Below are positions 25,050 to 33,813 of a DNA stretch of 64,000 nt, one piece after another; within the stretch, counting starts at the first letter, position 1, and every line of letters begins with the position of its first letter. Origin of the DNA: Paenibacillus sp. FJAT-26967 (GTDB lineage Bacteria; Bacillota; Bacilli; Paenibacillales; NBRC-103111). The notes beneath the pieces were generated by a model, which did no database searches, was not told the origin of the DNA, and saw only the letters and a list, made by a program, of their open reading frames with translations. The position numbers and the translations under genes are program-made. Location of the stretch: assembly GCF_001541095.1 (NCBI RefSeq), contig NZ_LMXH01000001.1, positions 438,385 through 502,384 of the forward strand. The letters are read 5' to 3'.

Positions 25050-25742
25050 CTACCGGCGTCTTCTAAAAGAACCGGCTCGGCCGCTTGTCCCGGGCTTCTT
25101 GCCGGTGCCGGGTCGGATACGGGTCGACCCGTCATAACGCCGGTTGCTGGAATCGCTCCCGCGGTTAATTCCGCCGGTGTTCCCGGAGGAACTGCCGGGG
25201 CTGCGGAAGGAGCCCTCGCGCTCCGAGGTAACGGGCGGCTTGGTTTTACCTGCCCCGGGATTGGTGCCGGGAGCTCTCTGATATTGGGGGGTGGACCGGT
25301 AACCCCGGTAATCATCCGCTCTCCGCTGATTGATCCAGCCTCCGCCGAATACCGACTGAAGCATGGCGACGGTCAGGAAGGTCTGCAGAAAAGACGGACT
25401 GTAATGCTCACGGGCATAACCAATGGAATCAATCTGAATTAGTGTGTTGACGCTGTTCTTCTCATCGCGCTGCAGGTTTACCACCCTGTCCCCATAGATC
25501 AGAAACATCTGATCTTCCGAGGGTTGACTCATTTCTTTCGGAGACTCCTGCGCCGCTAACTCCTGCGCGGCTTCCTGCACACTGGTGTTCTCAGCCAGAT
25601 AGACCTTCGATAAATTACTGCCGCTGCCTTCGGCGCTGATAAGCGGATAGTGCTGCTGTACTTGATCCGATCTGGGGTTAACACAGCCCGCAAGCAAAGC
25701 GAGCACGAGCAGGCAGGCTATTCGGGATGTCCATCTGTTCAA
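25050..25742 (-). CDS. DUF4247 lipoprotein
   Basis: The N-terminus is a lipoprotein signal peptide with lipobox LLAGC (Cys at about residue 20). The central part (LISAEGSGSNLSKVYLAENTSV, SQPSEDQMFLIYGDRVVNL) matches DUF4247. The last 80 residues are a G/S/R/P-rich tail with many arginines. Translation starts at TTG 25742 with AGGAGGTG 8 bases upstream. It follows the DUF4178 gene on the same strand, a pairing also seen in other Bacillales clusters with DUF350 and polyamine genes, which are absent here. Confidence 0.88.
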   Translation of the reverse strand: MNRWTSRIACLLVLALLAGCVNPRSDQVQQHYPLISAEGSGSNLSKVYLAENTSVQEAAQELAAQESPKEMSQPSEDQMFLIYGDRVVNLQRDEKNSVNTLIQIDSIGYAREHYSPSFLQTFLTVAMLQSVFGGGWINQRRADDYRGYRSTPQYQRAPGTNPGAGKTKPPVTSEREGSFRSPGSSSGNTGGINRGSDSSNRRYDGSTRIRPGTGKKPGTSGRAGSFRRRR

Positions 25743-25852
25743 TGCGGCGGCACCTCCTGAAACGGTAGGGACTTACGAACTACGGTTCAGGCCAACGTTT
25801 GTCCGGACAGACCTGCCGCCGCAGGAGGCAGCCCGCCGCTCAATGCAGCCGG

Positions 25853-26386
25853 TTACAGACTTCCCTTCATGAACTTGACCTGGGAAGCCGGCGTGCGGCT
25901 GCCTTGCATGGCGACAAACTTGCCATCCTGCCACTGCAGGAAGAAATAGCGGTCATCGGGACCGAAATACCGCCAGATCATGATGTCGTCCCCGCTGCGG
26001 AAATCGGTATTCCCTTCAGCGCGACTGACATCGCTCCGGTAATTCTCCAGTTCAAACGTGGCTTCGCCGTCTAATTCAAGGCGGGAGGGGACATCGTTGG
26101 GGTCATCCAGCGCCCCCTCCATAAATTCACACAAAAAGCATTCATAGGTACGTCCCTTCTCGACGAGCAGGCAGCGGATTTCTTTGCCGCTTTGAAGATA
26201 ATAAGCATAGCGGTGCGGTGCAAATCCGCGGTCGAAATAAATGACTTTACCCGAAACGACATATTCTTCTAAATCCACATTGACGATATCTCCTACCCGC
26301 GAATCCTCCAGGGGATTCGTCTGTTTGACGGGCTCGACGGTTTTGTTGCTTCGCATGATGTTGCCGACACGTTTAAATATAGACAT
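25853..26386 (-). CDS. DUF4178 domain protein
   Basis: A 177-aa soluble protein with the DUF4178 pattern: RVGDIVNVDLEEYVVSGKV, then beta strands YYLQSGKEIRCLLVEKGRT and a C-terminal DDIMIWRYFGPDDRYFFLQW. It has no catalytic motif and the function is unknown. The ATG has a GGGAG-type site upstream. It is separated from the DUF4247 gene by 110 bases and probably co-transcribed with it. Confidence 0.88.
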   Translation of the reverse strand: MSIFKRVGNIMRSNKTVEPVKQTNPLEDSRVGDIVNVDLEEYVVSGKVIYFDRGFAPHRYAYYLQSGKEIRCLLVEKGRTYECFLCEFMEGALDDPNDVPSRLELDGEATFELENYRSDVSRAEGNTDFRSGDDIMIWRYFGPDDRYFFLQWQDGKFVAMQGSRTPASQVKFMKGSL

Positions 26387-26560
26387 GAATGGATGCTCCC
26401 TTACGTTTAATCTGAGGTTCTTATGTCCATTATATACGATGGAAACTGTTGATGGTTTCGAGGGCCTTCGAACTTGAGTTTTGCTTCATGAGTAAATAGT
26501 CACTGGAAAACGTTGAGCGAAATATGTTATACTATTCAAGATATTCTTAAGGGCGGCTCT

Positions 26561-26638
26561 ATGAATCAGAAAACAAGCAATTTCGGATTAGGGTTTCCGC
26601 ACGGTGAACGGATGTCAGTTAAGAAAAGTCGTGCTTAA
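26561..26638 (+). CDS. candidate 25-aa leader peptide before cshA
   Basis: In the long cshA leader an ATG at 26561 opens 25 codons ending at TAA 26636-26638, with a basic end (SVKKSRA). The ribosome site (AAGGGCGG) is fair. The peptide could be a regulatory upstream frame or chance. The rest of the 26387-26690 stretch holds a TATACT -10 near 26529 with a poor -35. Confidence 0.3.
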   Translation: MNQKTSNFGLGFPHGERMSVKKSRA

Positions 26639-26690
26639 GGGTATAAGAAAAGAAGAGAGATCTTCATCGGATAAAAGGAGAATGAACGGA

Positions 26691-28319
26691 TTGAAAAATT
26701 TTTCAGAATTTGATTTAGATGCAAAAGTAATCAAAGCGATCACAGAGATGGGCTTTGAAGAATCGACTCCCATTCAGGAGAAGACGATTCCACTCGCGAT
26801 GGAAGGACACGATCTGATCGGCCAAGCACAGACCGGTACAGGTAAAACGGCCGCTTTCGGTATTCCGCTCGTCAGCAAGATCGAGCCAAGCGAAGATAAG
26901 ATCGTAGCACTAATTATGTGCCCGACTCGTGAGCTGGCCATTCAGGTAGCGGAAGAAGTAGCCAAACTGGGCCGCTTTAAAGGTATTCGCTCCCTGCCGA
27001 TCTACGGCGGACAAGATATCGGCAAACAAATTCGCGCGCTTAAGAAGAAGCCGCAAATTATTATCGGTACGCCGGGCCGTCTTCTTGACCACATCAACCG
27101 CAAGACCATCAAGCTTGAAGCCGTTCAAACCGTAGTTCTGGACGAAGCGGATGAAATGCTTGATATGGGCTTCATGGATGATATCCAATCTATCCTGAGC
27201 CTTGTACCTGCTGAGCGTCACACGATGCTTTTCTCAGCTACAATGCCTCCGAACATCCAGAAGCTGGCTCAACAGTTCCTGACGAACCCGCAGCATGTTT
27301 CCGTAATCCCTAAGCACGTCAGCGCGCCGCTGATTGACCAGGCGTATGTTGAAGTACATGAGAAGCAGAAATTTGAAGCTCTCAGCCGTCTGATCGATAT
27401 GGAAGCACCGGAGCTTGCTATCGTATTCGGACGTACGAAGCGCCGGGTCGATGAGCTTGCAGAAGCTCTCCAGAAGCGCGGCTATGCAGCTGAAGGCCTT
27501 CACGGCGACCTGTCCCAGAATCAGCGCGACAACGTTATGCGCAAGTTCCGCGACGGCAGCATTGACGTGCTCGTAGCTACAGACGTAGCGGCTCGTGGTC
27601 TCGACGTATCGGGCGTTACCCACGTAGTGAACTTTGACCTTCCGCAGGATCCAGAGAGCTACGTTCACCGTATCGGCCGTACCGGCCGTGCTGGTAAAGA
27701 AGGTACAGCATGGACGTTCGTTACTCCTCGTGAGATCGACCACCTGCATTTTATCGAGAAAGTAACCCGCCACAAAATTCCTAAGAAGCCAATGCCAAGT
27801 CCGGCAGAAGCTATGGAAGGCAAGCAAAAGGTAACGGCAGAGCGCTTGATCAACCTGCTTCAAGAAGAGAAGCACCTTGAATTCAAGGGCGTAGCCATCC
27901 AATTGCTCGAAGAGTATGACTCCGTTAACCTTCTGTCCGCAGCCCTTCAGCTTCTGACTGGCGGCGAGAAGAAAGAAGTTAACGTTGAGCTGACTCCGGA
28001 AGATCCTATACGTGCCAAGAAGCGTCGTGTTGACGTACGCAGCTCTGGACGTAAGTTCAGCTATGGCAGCGACCGCAGAAGCGACGGACGCTCTGGCGGC
28101 GGCTATAACCGCTCTGGCGGTTCCAGCGGCGGCGGATCCCGCTACGGAAGTTCGTCTTCCTCTTCCCGCGGAAGAGACGGCGGACGCGACTATCGTGACC
28201 GTGACGGCGGCAGCCGTTATGGCGGCGGATCCGGCGGATCCCGCAGCACAGGTTCTGACTATAACAAAGACCGTTCCAGCAGCAGCAGCAGTCGTCGCAG
28301 CGACGACAGCAACGCATAA
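26691..28319 (+). CDS. cshA: DEAD-box RNA helicase CshA
   Basis: All helicase motifs are visible: Q motif ([13 protein letters not shown]), I AQTGTGKT, Ia [65 protein letters not shown]-terminal extension of about 80 residues is rich in G, S, R and Y, like RGG tails that bind RNA. CshA unwinds RNA in degradosome and cold-adaptation roles. TTG 26691 is chosen because AAAAGGAG lies 10 bases upstream; ATG 26682 is only one base from it. A strong terminator follows. Confidence 0.96.
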   Translation: MKNFSEFDLDAKVIKAITEMGFEESTPIQEKTIPLAMEGHDLIGQAQTGTGKTAAFGIPLVSKIEPSEDKIVALIMCPTRELAIQVAEEVAKLGRFKGIRSLPIYGGQDIGKQIRALKKKPQIIIGTPGRLLDHINRKTIKLEAVQTVVLDEADEMLDMGFMDDIQSILSLVPAERHTMLFSATMPPNIQKLAQQFLTNPQHVSVIPKHVSAPLIDQAYVEVHEKQKFEALSRLIDMEAPELAIVFGRTKRRVDELAEALQKRGYAAEGLHGDLSQNQRDNVMRKFRDGSIDVLVATDVAARGLDVSGVTHVVNFDLPQDPESYVHRIGRTGRAGKEGTAWTFVTPREIDHLHFIEKVTRHKIPKKPMPSPAEAMEGKQKVTAERLINLLQEEKHLEFKGVAIQLLEEYDSVNLLSAALQLLTGGEKKEVNVELTPEDPIRAKKRRVDVRSSGRKFSYGSDRRSDGRSGGGYNRSGGSSGGGSRYGSSSSSSRGRDGGRDYRDRDGGSRYGGGSGGSRSTGSDYNKDRSSSSSSRRSDDSNA

Positions 28320-28333
28320 GAGGAACATGAACA

Positions 28334-28367
28334 AAGACGATCCCTGTACAGGGATCGTCTTTTTTTT
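28334..28367 (+). terminator. terminator of cshA
   Basis: AAGACGATCCCTG pairs with CAGGGATCGTCTT and is followed by a T run. Confidence 0.9.
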
Positions 28368-28435
28368 GTGGGAGATTCGATTTTATTTGACGATCTGCGA
28401 TCTAATGCTCTAACGGCATATAAAAGGCTGGCGGA

Positions 28436-28528
28436 TTAGTAAAGGAACGAACGCGTAATGATAACCAGCAGGATGAACAGTACCAGAATGGCCCCAGTGG
28501 AAGTCCAGACACCCGGAACTTGTGACAT
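28436..28528 (-). CDS. 30-aa YjcZ-like small membrane protein
   Basis: The frame begins at ATG 28528 behind AAGGAGGAG and ends with TAA. The peptide is a short polar start (SQVPGVWTSTG) followed by one hydrophobic helix AILVLFILLVIITRSFLY. The ALIVVLFILLII-type helix is the mark of the YjcZ family of tiny sporulation-associated proteins, common in Bacillales. The hallmark glycine/tyrosine-rich N-terminus is mostly lacking, so the family call is moderate. The perfect ribosome site supports a real gene. Confidence 0.65.
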   Translation of the reverse strand: MSQVPGVWTSTGAILVLFILLVIITRSFLY

Positions 28529-28670
28529 GAACAATCTCCTCCTTCAGATGAATGGGAATCCTTCTTGCCTTATTAAGATATGACGATGGCAACGAAACGA
28601 AAGGGCGGCTACCTATGGCTATAAAAATAGGCTATAATAGAGATTAACACCACCAGAGGGGGACAAGAGT

Positions 28671-29471
28671 TTGGAATATCGAGGTTTAATGGGCGGTTTT
28701 TACAGAATTTCTGAATGGGTAATGAGGCTGTCCGCCATCAATGTGCTGTGGATAATATGCAGCATTCCGTTTTTCTTTTTTGCATTAACGGGGCTGATGT
28801 CAGGTGACGTGAATATGCTGATACAGTCTATTTTTCCTATGGCGGCAGTGGCACCGTTTACACTATTCCCGGCTACGGCTGCTATGTATACGGTTGCTCG
28901 CAAATGGGTGACCGGGGATGAAGATGTGCCGCTTTTCAAAACCTTTTTTAAAGGTTACAAAGAGAACTTTGTTCAGAGTCTTGTAGCAGGAATTCTATTC
29001 GTTCTGATCGGGATTCTGCTGTTCGTAAGTTACCGGTTTTATTCGAACTTAGACAACATGCTTGTCCTCTTGTCCTATATGTTTATTGCGATGGGCATTG
29101 TGATGGTAGGTGCATTCTTTAACCTTTTCTGTATTATGACACATCTTCATATGAAGACGTTTCAGGTGGTAAAGAATTCGTTCCTGCTTACAATCGGCAA
29201 TCCCGTTAGAAGTATATCGACTATCGTCGGGAACCTGGCGATTCTTATAGTGAGCTTTAAGTTTACTTTTCTGCTTGTTTTCTTCGCCGGCAGCATCGGC
29301 GCCGCTTTTACTTTCTGGCAGTTCAACCGCAGCTTTGATAAAATAAAGCAAAAGCAGGAAGCGATGGAGGAAGCGGAGAGGGAAAAGGCGGAAGAAGAAG
29401 CAGCGGAGAGCGAAACTTTAGAACTTGATGGAGATACAAACGCGTCGAAAAATGGTGATAAAAGCAACTAG
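28671..29471 (+). CDS. YesL/DUF624 family membrane protein
   Basis: The 266-aa protein has the DUF624 start MEYRGLMGGFYRISEWVMRLSAIN-type segment (GGFYRISEWVMRL), then five helices with the motif TLFPATAAMYTVARKWV after the second. The C-terminus (residues 225-266) is a charged coiled-coil tail of E, A and K. Related proteins sit in carbohydrate ABC transporter clusters; the function is unknown. Translation starts at TTG 28671 behind GAGGGGGAC. It is followed by the 6S RNA locus. Confidence 0.88.
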   Translation: MEYRGLMGGFYRISEWVMRLSAINVLWIICSIPFFFFALTGLMSGDVNMLIQSIFPMAAVAPFTLFPATAAMYTVARKWVTGDEDVPLFKTFFKGYKENFVQSLVAGILFVLIGILLFVSYRFYSNLDNMLVLLSYMFIAMGIVMVGAFFNLFCIMTHLHMKTFQVVKNSFLLTIGNPVRSISTIVGNLAILIVSFKFTFLLVFFAGSIGAAFTFWQFNRSFDKIKQKQEAMEEAEREKAEEEAAESETLELDGDTNASKNGDKSN

Positions 29472-29537
29472 ATTCAGCAGCATCTGAGCTTCTGCTAAGC
29501 TGTTAGACCTAATTACACGACAGGCAGTCGATTCCAG

Positions 29538-29566
29538 TTGAAACGGAACGCGGATTGTCTTATAAT
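29538..29566 (+). promoter_or_regulatory. promoter of the 6S RNA
   Basis: TTGAAA at 29538-29543, 17 bases, TATAAT at 29561-29566: a near-consensus sigma-A promoter with no coding region after it. Confidence 0.8.
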
Positions 29567-29573
29567 AAGAAAA

Positions 29574-29764
29574 ACAGAGAACATCCTGCGATGTGCGTTG
29601 CGGTTTTTATTGTTTTAAACCAATGACGGTTTCTAGGGAGATCAACATCGAAGCACGGCTGACATGCCCCCGAAAAGGGACTTCAAATGTGCTTTTGCGG
29701 TCACCCACCTGCTAGTGCAGGTTTGAAACTTAAAACTGTACGGCATACGCGGGGGTTCTTTTTT
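29574..29764 (+). ncRNA. ssrS: probable 6S RNA
   Basis: A non-coding transcript of about 190 bases is predicted between a strong promoter and a T run. Its ends pair (AACATCC-TGCG near 29581 with CGC-GGGGGTT near 29748), leaving a large internal region, the shape of 6S RNA. The 3' half has the block GGTCACCCACCTGC...GCAGGT, which I recall from Firmicute 6S RNAs. 6S RNA binds the sigma-A holoenzyme by mimicking an open promoter. No protein frame is plausible here. A covariance search would settle it. Confidence 0.75.
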
Positions 29765-29779
29765 ATGTTTAAGGAAGGA

Positions 29780-29813
29780 AGCAGCTTGCACAATAGTGCT
29801 CAGCTGTTTTTTT
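29780..29813 (+). terminator. second hairpin terminator after the 6S RNA
   Basis: CAGCT-TGCAC / GTGC-AGCTG followed by seven T, about 20 bases after the 6S RNA end. Confidence 0.7.
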
Positions 29814-29867
29814 GTGTTGTCGAGCAGGTGTCGAGGCTTTATCGAATTTGATAAAGCTTGTGTGCTT

Positions 29868-29896
29868 TTGAAATCGTTTTGGGTTTGTGATATGTT
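29868..29896 (+). promoter_or_regulatory. promoter of the transaldolase-family gene, possible cre site
   Basis: TTGAAA, 17 bases, TATGTT. The -35 overlaps TGAAATCGTTTTGG (29869-29882), which matches the CcpA cre consensus except for the last two bases, so catabolite control is possible but weakly supported. Confidence 0.5.
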
Positions 29897-29965
29897 AAAA
29901 AAGTGAAAGCCCGATCTACATAGAAAAGAAAATAAAAAAATTGTGCCGAAAGTGGTGGAGTGTGT

Positions 29966-30622
29966 ATGAAACTGTTTCTTGATACAGCCAATGTAAATGA
30001 GATTAAGGAAGCGCACGAGCTGGGAGTTATTTCGGGAATTACGACGAATCCTTCTCTGATCGCGAAAGAAGGCCGTGACTTTTTTGACACACTGAAGGAA
30101 ATTGTTGATATTGTAGGCGATATGCCGATCTCCGCTGAAGTTGTGGCTTCGGATGTGGAAGGAATGGTCAAACAGGGAGAGAAGCTGGCCAAAATCGGCA
30201 GTGGCATCGTCATTAAAGTACCGATGACTGCGGATGGACTCAAGGCCACCAAACGCTTCAGCAGTCAAGGAATCAAAACCAACGTGACCCTGGTATTCAG
30301 CTCTACACAGGCTCTTCTGGCCGCGCGTGCAGGCGCTACTTATGTATCACCTTTTATCGGCCGCTTAGATGACATCAACCAGGTAGGGATGAATCTCATT
30401 GAAGAGGTCAGCCAGATTATCTCCATTCACGAGCTGCCTACCGAAATTATCGCGGCAAGTGTAAGACATTCGACACATGTGATCGAGGCGGCATTGCTCG
30501 GATCACACATCGCTACGGTTCCGTTTAAAGTGATCGAATCCATGATGAAGCACCCTCTTACGGATGCGGGCGTTGAGCGCTTTATGAAGGACTGGGAAAG
30601 CGCTAACCAGCAAATCTTCTGA
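29966..30622 (+). CDS. fsa: transaldolase / fructose-6-phosphate aldolase family protein
   Basis: The 218-aa length is that of the short FSA/TalC transaldolases. [14 protein letters not shown] at the start, [14 protein letters not shown], and VIKVPMT with the Schiff-base lysine at residue 84 are the family marks, followed by [29 protein letters not shown] in which the phosphate-binding residues lie. It acts on sugar phosphates of the pentose-phosphate pathway. Bacillus relatives (YwjH) act as transaldolases, so tal is an alternative name. ATG 29966 follows GTGGAG. A terminator follows. Confidence 0.93.
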   Translation: MKLFLDTANVNEIKEAHELGVISGITTNPSLIAKEGRDFFDTLKEIVDIVGDMPISAEVVASDVEGMVKQGEKLAKIGSGIVIKVPMTADGLKATKRFSSQGIKTNVTLVFSSTQALLAARAGATYVSPFIGRLDDINQVGMNLIEEVSQIISIHELPTEIIAASVRHSTHVIEAALLGSHIATVPFKVIESMMKHPLTDAGVERFMKDWESANQQIF

Positions 30623-30675
30623 TCTGATCTTCTGACCGTGTTCCAGCGCGTTAGAATTAGGCGTATAAAACGATA

Positions 30676-30703
30676 CCGGCCTCTCTGTAGAGAGGCTTTT
30701 TTT
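30676..30703 (+). terminator. terminator of the transaldolase-family gene
   Basis: GCCTCTCT/AGAGAGGC hairpin followed by seven T. Confidence 0.88.
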
Positions 30704-30920
30704 CTATCACTGCAGGTCTGATGAGTTTTATTTGTATATTAGAATTACTGAACTATACCGCGCTTCCATGCAGATATGGTGGTGAGAGGACTGAAATTGG
30801 GGAAATATCCCCGTTTTTCGGGTTCTCCTCTTTTTCTTCATGATAAAGAATGGTAAGATTGTTTTTAGTGTGGTTTGGCAAGCATGCATTCAGGATATGC
30901 TTCATGAAGGGGGAAAGACT

Positions 30921-31307
30921 TTGAAACGAACGTTGATCGGTTTGCTTCGCAGTTTTGAGACGACCGGTGAGAAAGCCAAAGATCCGGAACTTAAGACCCG
31001 TTACTACAAAATTTCCAAGAATGAAATGTGGGAAGAAACCGTCGGGATGATCAAGAAAACACCTGGCTACAAACTTCTGCACGAAGTTAAAAATGTGGGT
31101 GAAATTGTAGTGGAAAAGCGTACTGCACTTGGTCGTACGCAGGATATTACGATTACTTTGTTCGAGGTTAATCCGACAACAAGCGCCGTGGATATCTATT
31201 CCGCTTCTCGAGGGAACTTAGGGGACCTGGGTTCCAACTACCGGACCATTCTCGATATTTATAAACAATTGGACAAGAAACTCGCGGCCTACAAACTAAG
31301 CCGTTAG
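30921..31307 (+). CDS. hypothetical cytosolic protein, DUF1499-like
   Basis: A 128-aa protein starting at TTG 30921 behind GAAGGGGGAAAG (KRTLIGLLRSFE). LGRTQDITITLFEVNPTTSAVDIYSASRGNLGDLGSNYRTI matches the end of DUF1499 proteins, where a GxGDLGxN motif is typical; only part of the match is visible. No signal peptide. The function is unknown. A bidirectional terminator lies between it and tpx. Confidence 0.75.
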   Translation: MKRTLIGLLRSFETTGEKAKDPELKTRYYKISKNEMWEETVGMIKKTPGYKLLHEVKNVGEIVVEKRTALGRTQDITITLFEVNPTTSAVDIYSASRGNLGDLGSNYRTILDIYKQLDKKLAAYKLSR

Positions 31308-31329
31308 GCTGTCAGTAGTCTGCACCAAT

Positions 31330-31365
31330 AAAAAACAGCAGAGGAATCTGATTCCTCTGCTGTTT
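31330..31365. terminator. bidirectional terminator between 128-aa gene and tpx
   Basis: AAACAGCAGAGGAATC pairs perfectly with GATTCCTCTGCTGTTT. Confidence 0.88.
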
Positions 31366-31396
31366 CCTTATCATGCAAGAATTCTCAGTCTAATGA

Positions 31397-31915
31397 TTAA
31401 ACGAGTTTGTGAACAGCATCCAAAGCTGCTTCATAATTCGGATGGTTCGTCATTTCCTGAAGATATTCCACGTACTGGATTTTGTCGTTAGCATCGATTA
31501 CGAAAATAGAGCGCATATCCAGCTGAAGCTCTTTGATTTGTACGCCGTAAGCTTGGCCGAATGAATTCGATTTGTAATCCGAAAGCAGAACGACTTTATC
31601 GATACCGGCAGCTCCGCACCAGCGGCTTTGTGCAAAAGGCAAGTCCGCGCTGATCGTCAAAACTACGACATTATCCCCGAGCTTGGCTGCTTCTTCGTTA
31701 AAGCGGCGGGTCTGTGCATCACATACACCCGTGTCGATCGAAGGCACGACGCTAATGAGTTTTACTTTTCCGGCATAATCCGAAAGAGAAGCTTCAGTCA
31801 TAAGGTCTTTGTTTAATTTGAAATCAGGTGCCGTGTCCCCGACTTTAAGTTCCGGACCGACGAGCGTAATGGGATTCCCCTTAAGAGTGGCAATACCCGT
31901 GCGTTCTTGTGACAT
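31397..31915 (-). CDS. tpx: thiol peroxidase Tpx
   Basis: The 172-aa protein has the atypical 2-Cys peroxiredoxin layout. The peroxidatic Cys is at residue 65 in [16 protein letters not shown] and the resolving Cys at 100 in [10 protein letters not shown]. It reduces hydrogen peroxide and organic peroxides with electrons from thioredoxin; trxA is also in this window. It is divergent from the LysR gene and starts behind AAGGAGGAG. Confidence 0.97.
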   Translation of the reverse strand: MSQERTGIATLKGNPITLVGPELKVGDTAPDFKLNKDLMTEASLSDYAGKVKLISVVPSIDTGVCDAQTRRFNEEAAKLGDNVVVLTISADLPFAQSRWCGAAGIDKVVLLSDYKSNSFGQAYGVQIKELQLDMRSIFVIDANDKIQYVEYLQEMTNHPNYEAALDAVHKLV

Positions 31916-31971
31916 ATGTACTCCTCCTTATCGATTCAACCTAATTGGGTTGGCAATTTCCAACAATCTTT

Positions 31972-32001
31972 ATTATAACGCGCTGTTCCCGGGATTGTCC
32001 A
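31972..32001 (-). promoter_or_regulatory. promoter of tpx
   Basis: On the minus strand TGGACA at 32001-31996, 18 bases, TATAAT at 31977-31972. Confidence 0.65.
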
Positions 32002-32105
32002 ATGGGTTGTACGGAGGAACCTGGCAGTAATGAAATACGGTTCTACGCCATGAAAAAGAACTCTATAATAGATGGTGGCAGGATGACGATAGAACGGAGG
32101 AAAAC

Positions 32106-33002
32106 GTGGAGCTAAGACAACTGCAGTATTTTATAAAAGTGGCCAGAAAGCAACATATGACTCAAGCCGCCGAAGAGCTTCACGTAGCTCAATCTGCCGT
32201 CAGCAGGCAGATCCGTCAGCTTGAAGAAGAGCTTGGCGTCCAGCTTTTTGTGCAGAAGGGTCGTAACTTGCAGTTGACCTCTGCCGGACGGCTCTTCTTG
32301 AGCCGGACAGAGGATATTTTGAACGATCTGGACCGGGCTGTCATCGAAATTCAGGAATTTTTGGACCCGGAGGCGGGGGAAATCCGTATAGGCTTCCCGC
32401 ACAGTGTCTCGATGTCCATTCTCCCTTCCTTTATTTCATGTTTCAGGCAAGACCATCCGAACGTGAGGTTCCGGTTGAGACAGGGGACCTACACCAGCCT
32501 GATCCGGGATGTGATGGACGGTGTCATTGATCTTGCCATTATTTCGCCTTGCCCGGAATCACATGAGCATGTGAAGGGAGAGGTGATGCTGACGGAAGAG
32601 TTATTTGCTGTTCTGCCGCCGAGCCATCCCTTGGCCGAATCAGTGAGTATCCGGCTGGAACAGCTCAGGGAGGAGCCGTTCGTCCTATTCGGAGAGCAGT
32701 ATTCCTTGCGGCCGATAGTGATGAACGCCTGCCAGCAAGCGGGGTTCGTGCCCAGGATTGAATTCGAGGGCGACGAAACGGATACGATTCGCGGGCTCGT
32801 GGCTGCCGGTATGGGGGTTAGTCTTCTTCCGGAGCTTGCACTCCGGTACAGTACGTTAATCGAGCCTGCTGTGGTGAAAATTATGGACCCCAAAGTAACC
32901 AGAACGGTGGGCGTTATAAGGCGTAAAGGCGAGAAATTGCCCCAAGTGACGGATATCTTTAGACAATTTCTGCTTGAATTCAAACCAAATCGGGCGGATT
33001 AG
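32106..33002 (+). CDS. LysR family regulator, GltC-like
   Basis: The 298-aa protein begins with ELRQLQYFIKVARKQHMTQAAEELHVAQSAVSRQI-type winged helix-turn-helix (key part AAEELHVAQSAVSRQI). The effector domain has GEIRIGFPHSVSMSILP and ETDTIRGLVAAGMGVSLLPE, very like GltC, the regulator of glutamate synthase in Bacillus subtilis. No gltAB is in the window, so its target is open. It is divergent from tpx, which is a candidate target by position. GTG 32106 follows GGAGG. Confidence 0.9.
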   Translation: MELRQLQYFIKVARKQHMTQAAEELHVAQSAVSRQIRQLEEELGVQLFVQKGRNLQLTSAGRLFLSRTEDILNDLDRAVIEIQEFLDPEAGEIRIGFPHSVSMSILPSFISCFRQDHPNVRFRLRQGTYTSLIRDVMDGVIDLAIISPCPESHEHVKGEVMLTEELFAVLPPSHPLAESVSIRLEQLREEPFVLFGEQYSLRPIVMNACQQAGFVPRIEFEGDETDTIRGLVAAGMGVSLLPELALRYSTLIEPAVVKIMDPKVTRTVGVIRRKGEKLPQVTDIFRQFLLEFKPNRAD

Positions 33003-33018
33003 ACGGGGATTGGGATGT

Positions 33019-33057
33019 AAAAAAGCTTTCGTGCCACAAGGCGCGAAAGCTTTTTTT
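33019..33057. terminator. bidirectional terminator between the LysR gene and YugP gene
   Basis: AAAAGCTTTCG.GC / GC.CGAAAGCTTTTTTT between convergent genes. Confidence 0.88.
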
Positions 33058-33086
33058 GCGATGGTCCGGCGGATCATCCGAATATG

Positions 33087-33773
33087 TTAGTCGTCCGAAC
33101 GTCCGGTGAAAATCATAATGTACTTGATGAGTTCCAGCAAGGAAATCAAAGCGGCTGCTACATAAGTGAGTGCGGCTGCATTAAGAACTTTGGCAACTCC
33201 GGTTTCTTCTTCATTCGTAATGAATCCGCCGGCTATCATCAATTCTCTAGCGCGGTTGCTGGCATTGAATTCCACTGGCAGAGTAACCAGCTGGAACAAT
33301 ACTGCGGCGGAGAAGAAAACGATACCCAGCAGCAGCAAGGAAGGAATCTGCTGGAAGATGAAGCCTGCGATCAGGAGAATAGGAGCAATACCCGAGGCGA
33401 TGTTCACGACAGGGAACATCTTGTGGCGAGCCACCAGCATCGGATAGGATACTTTATGCTGGATCGCGTGTCCTACTTCGTGACAAGCAACCGAAACGGC
33501 AGAAATGGTGCTTTCGTAATAGACGGGTTCTGACAATCTGACTGTTTTGGAAATCGGATCGTAGTGATCTGTCAGAGTGCCTGGAGTCGGTTCGACGGGA
33601 ATATCATATAAACCTTCGGCATCCAGCATGCGTCTAGCAGCCTCGTATCCTGTCATGCCCGACATAACGGGTACGGCGGACCATTTGTTGAAAGTGCCCC
33701 GGACCCTGAAGGATGCCCACATCGATAAGCCGAAGGCAATAATAATTAAAAAGTCCATAGGATGAAAAAACAT
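33087..33773 (-). CDS. yugP: YugP-like zinc metallopeptidase
   Basis: The 228-aa protein has an N-terminal helix, the zinc motif HEVGH (H98, E99, H102) in VACHEVGHAIQHKVSYP, then two hydrophobic segments and NRARELMIAGGFI carrying the downstream metal ligand region, and a last helix. This is the YugP/DUF-type neutral zinc metallopeptidase, a membrane-bound protease of unknown target. It precedes no obvious partner; the MerR gene upstream is on the same strand. Confidence 0.92.
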   Translation of the reverse strand: MFFHPMDFLIIIAFGLSMWASFRVRGTFNKWSAVPVMSGMTGYEAARRMLDAEGLYDIPVEPTPGTLTDHYDPISKTVRLSEPVYYESTISAVSVACHEVGHAIQHKVSYPMLVARHKMFPVVNIASGIAPILLIAGFIFQQIPSLLLLGIVFFSAAVLFQLVTLPVEFNASNRARELMIAGGFITNEEETGVAKVLNAAALTYVAAALISLLELIKYIMIFTGRSDD

Positions 33774-33813
33774 AGATAGCAGACCTCCAATATTAACGTG
33801 TTAATCTAGATAG

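Noticed and set aside
27234-28334. Long open frame (366 codons) on the minus strand across cshA
   Set aside because: It is the antisense of a clearly conserved helicase and reads as low-complexity A/V/T repeats in the part opposite the Gly/Ser tail. No ribosome site or family features.
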